From: an uncultured Clostridia bacterium
Lineage (GTDB): Bacteria > Bacillota > Clostridia > TANB77 > CAG-508
Direction of reading: 5' to 3'
Assembly: GCA_948976265.1 (NCBI GenBank)
Contig: CARFUA010000015.1
Coordinates: 23,795-31,156 of the forward strand
DNA length: 7,362 bases
The notes beneath the pieces were generated by a model. That model was not told the origin of the DNA. It was given only the letters and a program-made list of their open reading frames with translations, and searched no databases. Position 1 is the stretch's first letter. Each line of letters begins with the position of its first letter. This document shows, piece after piece, positions 1 through 4,863 of the stretch. The position numbers and the translations under genes are program-made.

Positions 1-106
1 TGTTAAATCTTTCAATACCTTTTTATAAATATTCTAAAAAAATTCATTTAAGACATTTTTTATTATAATTTTTTAAATAAAAAACCATATTTTTTCGTCA
101 AACCCC

Positions 107-135
107 TTGTTTTTTTTTCCATTTTGTTAGATAAT
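107..135 (+). promoter_or_regulatory. Tentative sigma-70-type promoter for the coupling-protein gene
   Basis: TTGTTT (107-112) and GATAAT (130-135) are separated by 17 bp, giving a weak -35 and a good -10 (one mismatch to TATAAT). A rival pairing, TTGTTA (124-129) with TAAAAT (149-154), has a 19-bp spacer and is less likely. The whole 1-190 stretch is very AT-rich, so chance matches are expected. I saw no GC-containing hairpin, riboswitch-like structure or open reading frame in the rest of it. Confidence 0.35.
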
Positions 136-174
136 ATAGGTAAGTATGTAAAATGAAACATAATAAAAAATTAG

Positions 175-184
175 AAAGTGGTGA
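175..184 (+). promoter_or_regulatory. Ribosome binding site that fixes the GTG start at 191
   Basis: AAAGTGGTGA closely resembles the complement of the 16S rRNA 3' end (AAAGGAGGTGA) and lies 6 nt before GTG at 191. This supports the GTG start; the next in-frame ATG lies well inside the membrane region and would remove the first transmembrane segments. Confidence 0.7.
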
Positions 185-190
185 AAACTT

Positions 191-2509
191 GTGAACTATA
201 TTGATAAATTCCTAAAAAAATTAAAAACCGATCGAAATACCTTTGCAACCTACATTTTAACACTTATCTCCATTTACATAGTCGTAGATCGCATTGCAGA
301 AATCTTTTTGATTGGATTTTCTGGCATATCTGTATCTTATTGGGGACCGCTTAAATACACTTTAGCACTTGCTTGCCCTATTTTTGCTTTTTATTTATCC
401 TATGCCTCAAAATTTGTAACACACCAAAAAATAAAATTATCTTTTCTTTATTTATACACTATTGTTTTATATATTGTTGGTATGTCTATGCTAATTCAAT
501 GGACGAATCATTTGGGTTGGTTATTATTATTTTCAGTACCAAATTATAATTATATCATTTCCGAATTTATGGATTTAATCCGACCTGCTTTTTCTGCTTT
601 TGCTTGGTATATACCAATTTGTACTTTTTATCCAATTTTCAAATATTTCTACTATAAAGTCAATGATATCAAAGATATCAAGGATTCTATTTTTGATTAT
701 CAAGGAATTGATTTATCTAATAAAAAAGAAGGAACCGGACCTTATACTTGCGAAATGATTCTATGCAAAGATAATTCTTCTTCTAAAGTAATCAAAATTC
801 CAGAAAACAGAAGATATGAAGCTATGTTAGTGGTAGGAACTTCTGGTTCTGGAAAAACGTCTATGATTTTTGAACCAATGATTGCAAGAGATATGGAAAA
901 GAAATATTTTTTGAAAGAAGCTTCTAAAGAAGTAGGTTTTACAGCTTTACGTACAGGCATTGCAAATCTGAACTGTCCTTATGCAAATGATTATATTAAT
1001 GAACATTTTTCTTTAAATATGCTTACTCCTGTTTCCAATAAAGAAAAAATCTTCAAAGCATATGTATCAAAACTTACTTTTTCTTATGCTGGTGAAAATT
1101 CCATTTACAAAGACTTGGGACTTACGTATTTAGCACCAGATTATGAATCGCTTTCTCACATCAAAGATGTGGCTGATAATTTCGGACTAAATTACCATAT
1201 CATTGACCCTAATGATCCTAATTCCATTGGTATGAATCCATTTGCTTTTAAAGAGCCTATGAAATCGGCTATTTCCATTTCTTCTATATTAAAAAGAATG
1301 TATGATGCAAATTTGGATTATAACCAAGCTTATGTGTCCGCCAATATTGCTTATAATCATAATGTTGTTACACAAGCTGTTGAAAATTTAACACTTTTGT
1401 TAAAAGAAATGTACCCGCTTTTAAATAACAACAACATTCCTACACTTTATGATTTACTAAAATTGCTCGGCAATTTTGACCTCATCGAAGAGATGGCAGA
1501 ACAAATGAAACAAATTCCAGATTTAGCAGAACAATATTCTATTCAACTTGGCTACTTTGAAAAAACTTTCTATAAAAATGCTGTTGGTCGTGAAACAACT
1601 GCCAAACATTTACAAGCAGCCTCTGCCCAACTGGAAAACTTGCTTCGTTATCCAGGTATTAAAAACATTTTATGCAATCAAACAAATAACATTAATTACG
1701 ATAATATTCTGCAAAATGGTGATATTGTGCTAGTATGTACTCGTCGTGGCGATTTAGGTGCTAGTGTTCATAAAGCTTTTGGATTATTTGTTTTGCTTTT
1801 GATGCAACATTCTATTTTATCCAGACCAGGCATCGAAAAAACAAGAATTCCGCATTTCCTTTATGTAGATGAATTCTCACCATTTGTCTGCAAAGCAACA
1901 GAAGATATGTTTACTTTATACCGTAAATATCGTGTTGGAACCATTGTATCTTCTCAAAATTTATCACAATTAGGTGACGATACTTTTAAAACAACCTTAC
2001 TTGCCAACAGTACAACCAAAATTGCATTTGGCAATAACACACCTGAAGATAATGATTGGTGGCAAAGAGAATTTGGAGACCATCGTGAATGGAAATTCTT
2101 CAATGATTATCAAACTGATAAAGTAGAATATAATCCTACGTACCGCCAAATTAAATGGGATTGGAAAGAAAATATCAAATCTGGTGAAGTGCAAGCCTTG
2201 GCTTTTAAAACAATTGTATATAAGACACGAGATTTAAAAGGTAAAATGGTGGTTGGAAAAGCAAAAGTTGATTTTCTGGAATCTAAATACAAAGAAAAAC
2301 AAAAAATCAAAAATTACAATTTTTCAAAATTTACAAATGGTATTAATATTAATGATTCCACGACTGCACAAAATAAACTTCGTAAAAATGTTTCTTCAGA
2401 AGATGAGGATTTGGAACCAAATCCAGTTACTCAACAATTTAATTCGCATTATAAATTTGATGATGAGGAACCAATTGTGGACTATAAAAAATCGAATCAT
2501 AATTCCTAA
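191..2509 (+). CDS. VirD4/TraG-family coupling ATPase (type IV secretion coupling protein), divergent
   Basis: Probable membrane-anchored hexameric ATPase that would feed DNA or protein substrates into a type IV secretion or conjugation channel. Residues about 20-156 hold four or five hydrophobic segments, typical of the membrane domain of this family. The cytoplasmic part has Walker A GTSGSGKT (216-223), Walker B FLYVDEF (556-562) and SSQNLSQL (587-594), matching the conserved Gln motif. A basic, Asn-rich tail (about 700-772) probably is disordered and may bind substrate. Between Walker A and the second strand there is an extra stretch of roughly 75 residues (about 233-308), and the place where relatives carry a DPKGE-type motif reads LAPDYES (314-320). 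At 772 residues it is longer than the usual Firmicutes form (about 600). No relaxase, VirB4-like ATPase or other transfer gene is in view, so it may be the edge of an integrative element or an orphan. Family call firm; substrate unknown. Confidence 0.88.
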   Translation: MNYIDKFLKKLKTDRNTFATYILTLISIYIVVDRIAEIFLIGFSGISVSYWGPLKYTLALACPIFAFYLSYASKFVTHQKIKLSFLYLYTIVLYIVGMSMLIQWTNHLGWLLLFSVPNYNYIISEFMDLIRPAFSAFAWYIPICTFYPIFKYFYYKVNDIKDIKDSIFDYQGIDLSNKKEGTGPYTCEMILCKDNSSSKVIKIPENRRYEAMLVVGTSGSGKTSMIFEPMIARDMEKKYFLKEASKEVGFTALRTGIANLNCPYANDYINEHFSLNMLTPVSNKEKIFKAYVSKLTFSYAGENSIYKDLGLTYLAPDYESLSHIKDVADNFGLNYHIIDPNDPNSIGMNPFAFKEPMKSAISISSILKRMYDANLDYNQAYVSANIAYNHNVVTQAVENLTLLLKEMYPLLNNNNIPTLYDLLKLLGNFDLIEEMAEQMKQIPDLAEQYSIQLGYFEKTFYKNAVGRETTAKHLQAASAQLENLLRYPGIKNILCNQTNNINYDNILQNGDIVLVCTRRGDLGASVHKAFGLFVLLLMQHSILSRPGIEKTRIPHFLYVDEFSPFVCKATEDMFTLYRKYRVGTIVSSQNLSQLGDDTFKTTLLANSTTKIAFGNNTPEDNDWWQREFGDHREWKFFNDYQTDKVEYNPTYRQIKWDWKENIKSGEVQALAFKTIVYKTRDLKGKMVVGKAKVDFLESKYKEKQKIKNYNFSKFTNGININDSTTAQNKLRKNVSSEDEDLEPNPVTQQFNSHYKFDDEEPIVDYKKSNHNS

Positions 2510-2511
2510 AA

Positions 2512-2540
2512 AAAAATCAGAACCTTTGGTTCTGATTTTT
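2512..2540. terminator. Bidirectional intrinsic terminator between convergent genes
   Basis: A perfect 13-bp inverted repeat (2512-2524 and 2528-2540) with a TTT loop; the core is ATCAGAACC/GGTTCTGAT, with an A tract on the left and a T tract on the right, so each strand has a hairpin followed by a U run. It begins 2 nt after the coupling-protein stop codon (2507-2509). The minus-strand stop codon (2541-2539) lies at its right base. It separates the plus-strand gene from the minus-strand sortase module. Confidence 0.88.
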
Positions 2541-2886
2541 ATGTATCTTTTACTTTCCTGTAACTTGCAAAAGCAATCATAATTATTCCTATCAAACTAA
2601 ACAAAATTCCATAAAAATTAACTTGAGATAATAAATCATGCCATATAATTTTTATAAAATCGCTAATTGATTGACTCAATAATAAGATATGTTCTATATC
2701 AATATGCTTTATCAAAATATAGCGAACTAATTCTAGTAGAATTCCAGTAGATAGCAAACTCGCTGCCAGCAAACCAATACCATTTTCTATTTCTCCTAAA
2801 TTTGTAATAAGCGCTATCACAATCAGAACGATCACCATTCCAATCATTATTTTTTCTATTATTTTTATAACGCCGTCCGACTTTGA
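2539..2886 (-). pseudogene. Out-of-frame C-terminal membrane part of the sortase-module membrane protein
   Basis: This frame is open from just after a TAG at 2889-2887 to the TAA at 2541-2539. It holds three hydrophobic segments: counted from the ATG at 2847, residues 1-16, 24-46 and 79-95, then a basic tail (SYRKVK). No ribosome binding site precedes the ATG at 2847. The upstream gene runs into the same DNA in another frame with a soluble, aromatic and basic tail that looks like out-of-frame sequence. Both facts argue that this is the original C-terminus of the gene starting at 3376, separated by a one-base frameshift. If the shift lies in the A5 run, joining the frames gives a protein of about 278 residues. 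It could still be made by ribosomal frameshifting, or the shift may be a sequencing error. Confidence 0.7.
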
Positions 2887-3376
2887 CTAGTACATTGCTT
2901 AGTTTGCTAACCTGATTTGGCAAAATATTAATATTCTCTTCATACACATCCACAATTATTTTTTGAAACGCTTCCACATTTTGCTGTTCGGTTTTTGTTA
3001 GATCTATGTTATTTTCCAGCAAATATTGATTAATATTTGCCATTACTTGTTCTTCGATGTTAGCTGAATGGTTTATCATTTCAGCCCCATCATATAAATG
3101 ATTTATCATTGCGTCAACGTCTTCTTTTATCCATTCTTCTGTATATAAATTTTCAAAAACTGTTTCTGGAAACCCTGACTGATACTGATATTCTTCTAAT
3201 CTATTTTTAAAATCTGTCTGGATTCTTTCATAATAATCATTCTTAGCTAATTGCTGTAATACATATTCTTTATTTAACACAGTATGGGTCCCTAAAAGAA
3301 TCACAAAGCCTCCTACAAGACCCAAACATAGCAAAAATGCTATACCAAAATTCCAGATTCTTTTTACTATTTTCAT
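2699..3376 (-). CDS. Membrane protein of unknown function downstream of sortase (frameshifted, C-terminus altered)
   Basis: As read it has 225 residues. Residues about 9-29 form a signal anchor (IAFLLCLGLVGGFVILLG). Residues 30-160 form a polar, acidic, mostly helical extracytoplasmic region with no motif I can assign to an enzyme. From about residue 167 the character changes abruptly to a basic and aromatic tail, the mark of a frame change; the alternative frame carries three transmembrane helices. The intact ancestor therefore was probably a protein with one N-terminal helix, an external domain of about 130 residues and three C-terminal helices. The start is supported by AGAGGAG ending 7 nt before ATG. 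The gene begins 14 nt after the sortase stop and its RBS overlaps that stop, so the two are co-transcribed. A role as helper or partner of the sortase system is inferred from position only. Confidence 0.72.
   Translation of the reverse strand: MKIVKRIWNFGIAFLLCLGLVGGFVILLGTHTVLNKEYVLQQLAKNDYYERIQTDFKNRLEEYQYQSGFPETVFENLYTEEWIKEDVDAMINHLYDGAEMINHSANIEEQVMANINQYLLENNIDLTKTEQQNVEAFQKIIVDVYEENINILPNQVSKLSNVLVKVGRRYKNNRKNNDWNGDRSDCDSAYYKFRRNRKWYWFAGSEFAIYWNSTRISSLYFDKAY
2850..2886 (-). other. Probable frameshift site
   Basis: The frame carrying the C-terminal helices is blocked by TAG at 2889-2887, so the switch must occur to the 3' side of it. The most likely spots are the A5 run (2866-2862) or the A6 run (2855-2850) on the minus strand, where one extra A would give the observed change; one extra G at about 2878 would also do. 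The shift is of the +1 type: ribosomes must skip one base to restore the membrane frame. Confidence 0.65.
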
Positions 3377-3383
3377 TTCTCTA

Positions 3384-3392
3384 TTCTCCTCT
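3384..3392 (-). promoter_or_regulatory. Ribosome binding site overlapping the sortase stop codon
   Basis: AGAGGAGAA reads into the TAG stop of the sortase gene and is followed after 7 nt by ATG at 3376. This arrangement favours translation of the membrane protein from the same mRNA as the sortase. Confidence 0.75.
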
Positions 3393-4032
3393 ACTTTGCA
3401 TATATTACGTATCTTTCTGTCGCATATCCTACATTATTAATCGGCCAACAAGTATAAATCATTAGGATTTCGCTTTCTTCTTGAATTGGAACTTTGTGAA
3501 CTTCTGTTTCTTTTACAATTTGTGAATCATAAATCGTGTATTCAAAATTCCCATAATCTGTCGTAATTTCAATTAAATCGCCAATGTTCACATCTGGCAA
3601 TTTTCCCAACAGGCGATTATAATTATGTCCCATCAAAATAATACTTCCACCTTCTCCTGGAAAATAGGATTCTTCATCATGGCCCACTCCATTTTTCAAT
3701 AAATCTAACGATTTACCATAATAAATTGGCAATTCTGTCGCAATGCTTGGTATTTTTAAGGTAGCATAATGCTTTCCATAAGCAGGGCAATTCGTCAATA
3801 CTGTGATTTCGTTGTCAAAATATTTTTTATCCATCGTTTTTAATTCTGGTGCAGGACGTTCCGCAATTTGTGTATCATCCATTGTTATCATGCGTATCAA
3901 ATCAGTTGCCTTCAGAAATTTTTCTTTTCCTAATTTGATTGCTAGCATTGAAATTATGATAACTATCAAAAAAGCAACTATTAACCACTCAATAGTTGCT
4001 TTTAACTGTTTTTTTATTGTTTTATTTTCCAT
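3391..4032 (-). CDS. Sortase, class D-like
   Basis: A 213-residue membrane-anchored cysteine transpeptidase that cleaves a C-terminal sorting signal of an exported protein and joins the protein to the cell wall. Residues 15-32 form the N-terminal signal anchor (WLIVAFLIVIIISMLAIK). The sortase barrel spans about 85-213. The catalytic triad is visible: His136 in LMGHNYN, Cys195 in YTCWP and Arg207 in TERYVIYAK. The lack of a C-terminal transmembrane helix argues against a pilin-type class C enzyme; the small size, GHN context and TCxP followed by ERY fit class D, although the class is judged by eye. The ATG overlaps the end of the upstream surface-protein gene by 11 nt with only a weak ribosome binding site, suggesting translational coupling. 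Its nearest candidate substrate is therefore that protein, which carries an LVYTG signal. Confidence 0.92.
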   Translation of the reverse strand: MENKTIKKQLKATIEWLIVAFLIVIIISMLAIKLGKEKFLKATDLIRMITMDDTQIAERPAPELKTMDKKYFDNEITVLTNCPAYGKHYATLKIPSIATELPIYYGKSLDLLKNGVGHDEESYFPGEGGSIILMGHNYNRLLGKLPDVNIGDLIEITTDYGNFEYTIYDSQIVKETEVHKVPIQEESEILMIYTCWPINNVGYATERYVIYAK

Positions 4033-4795
4033 ATTTTCTTACAATCATTATCCCTATTATAGCAACGGCAACTATTGCTAATATTGACTTTATTGCAAAA
4101 GAATAATCTTTTCCTGTATATACTAATTTTTTGCTAGTTGTAGTATTAGTAGGATTTTCTTTTGTAGTCGTAGTCGTTCCATTTCCATTATTGGTAGTTG
4201 AGTCTGTAGGTTTTTGTGTTGTATTTCCAGAATTACCTGGTTTTTCTGGTGTAGTTGGCTTAGTTGGTGTATCTGGATTTGTTGGATCTTCTGGTTTTGG
4301 TTTGTTTGGTGTTTGACCTTGATAAGTTAAAGATATCACTTCATTTTTAAATCTTAACTGAACTTTTACTTCTTCGTTTGCCAAATTAGTTGTATCAATT
4401 GTTACAGCCACATCAGCTAATTTTCCAGTTTCAATGACTAAATCTTCAATATAACTAATTGTTTGTGTAGGCACATCTGACAACTTTTCAGCAGTTGAAT
4501 CATTGATTACTCTTTCAACTTCTTTTAAATTTGCCAACATTTGTCCTGCATTTTCTTCAATTGTTTTGCCATTTACATTTACTTTTGTATCTTTATTATT
4601 TTCTAAGTATGTAATCATTCTTGCTGCATCGTGTTGTTTTATTTGATGCTCTTGACCTTTTATTATATGAACTGAGCTTATATATTGAATTAACTCTTCC
4701 ATATCTGTTGCTGCTTTGACTTGTACTGTCATTCCTAGCAATACAAGTGTTATCATAAGTACTAAACTAATTATTATTTTACATAATTTGTTCAT
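4022..4795 (-). CDS. Secreted surface protein with sortase-like C-terminal sorting signal
   Basis: A 257-residue exported protein and probable substrate of the adjacent sortase. Residues 1-28 are a signal peptide (basic MNKLCK, hydrophobic core, VKA cleavage site near 26-28). Residues 30-160 form a folded domain of mixed helix and strand that I cannot assign to a family. Residues 161-223 are a low-complexity stalk rich in Pro, Thr, Asn and Lys, typical of wall-spanning linkers. The C-terminus has all three parts of a sorting signal: LVYTG (224-228), a hydrophobic helix (about 233-252) and a basic tail (RKYGK). The motif has Val where LPXTG has the almost invariant Pro. The start has AAAGGAGAGA 5 nt upstream and a strong promoter before it. 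If the motif is not cleaved, the protein would remain membrane-anchored by its C-terminal helix. Adhesin, sensor or structural roles are all possible. Confidence 0.85.
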   Translation of the reverse strand: MNKLCKIIISLVLMITLVLLGMTVQVKAATDMEELIQYISSVHIIKGQEHQIKQHDAARMITYLENNKDTKVNVNGKTIEENAGQMLANLKEVERVINDSTAEKLSDVPTQTISYIEDLVIETGKLADVAVTIDTTNLANEEVKVQLRFKNEVISLTYQGQTPNKPKPEDPTNPDTPTKPTTPEKPGNSGNTTQKPTDSTTNNGNGTTTTTKENPTNTTTSKKLVYTGKDYSFAIKSILAIVAVAIIGIMIVRKYGK

Positions 4796-4800
4796 TCTAA

Positions 4801-4810
4801 TCTCTCCTTT
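4801..4810 (-). promoter_or_regulatory. Strong ribosome binding site of the surface-protein gene
   Basis: AAAGGAGAGA lies 5 nt before ATG at 4795 and is a near-consensus site. It fixes the start directly ahead of the signal peptide. Confidence 0.8.
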
Positions 4811-4827
4811 TATTTTTAACTAGTTCT

Positions 4828-4856
4828 ATTTTACCATATTTTCACAGTATTTGCAA
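4828..4856 (-). promoter_or_regulatory. Extended -10 promoter for the surface protein/sortase module
   Basis: On the minus strand TTGCAA (4856-4851) is followed by a 17-bp spacer and TAAAAT (4833-4828). The spacer ends in TGG, giving the extended -10 form TGnTAAAAT. Transcription should start near 4820, about 25 nt before the ATG. The -35 lies 7 bp past the muramidase stop codon. No terminator hairpin separates the muramidase gene from this promoter, so readthrough from upstream may add to expression. Confidence 0.7.
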
Positions 4857-4863
4857 GAGTTTT

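Noticed and set aside
60..85. T/A-rich inverted repeat in the leader as a terminator or operator
   Set aside because: The pairing is only A-T in a very AT-rich stretch and is expected by chance.
742..2310. Minus-strand open frames of 65-72 codons inside the coupling-protein gene
   Set aside because: They lie opposite a clear ATPase gene with conserved motifs and have no ribosome binding sites or recognisable domains.
2253..2582. Plus-strand 109-codon open frame overlapping the end of the coupling protein
   Set aside because: It is a +1 frame shadow of the coupling-protein tail and runs straight through the terminator hairpin.
4131..4316. Plus-strand hydrophobic open frame rich in Val, Gly and Phe
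   Set aside because: It is the complement of the Pro/Thr-rich stalk codons of the surface protein; low complexity and no start signals.
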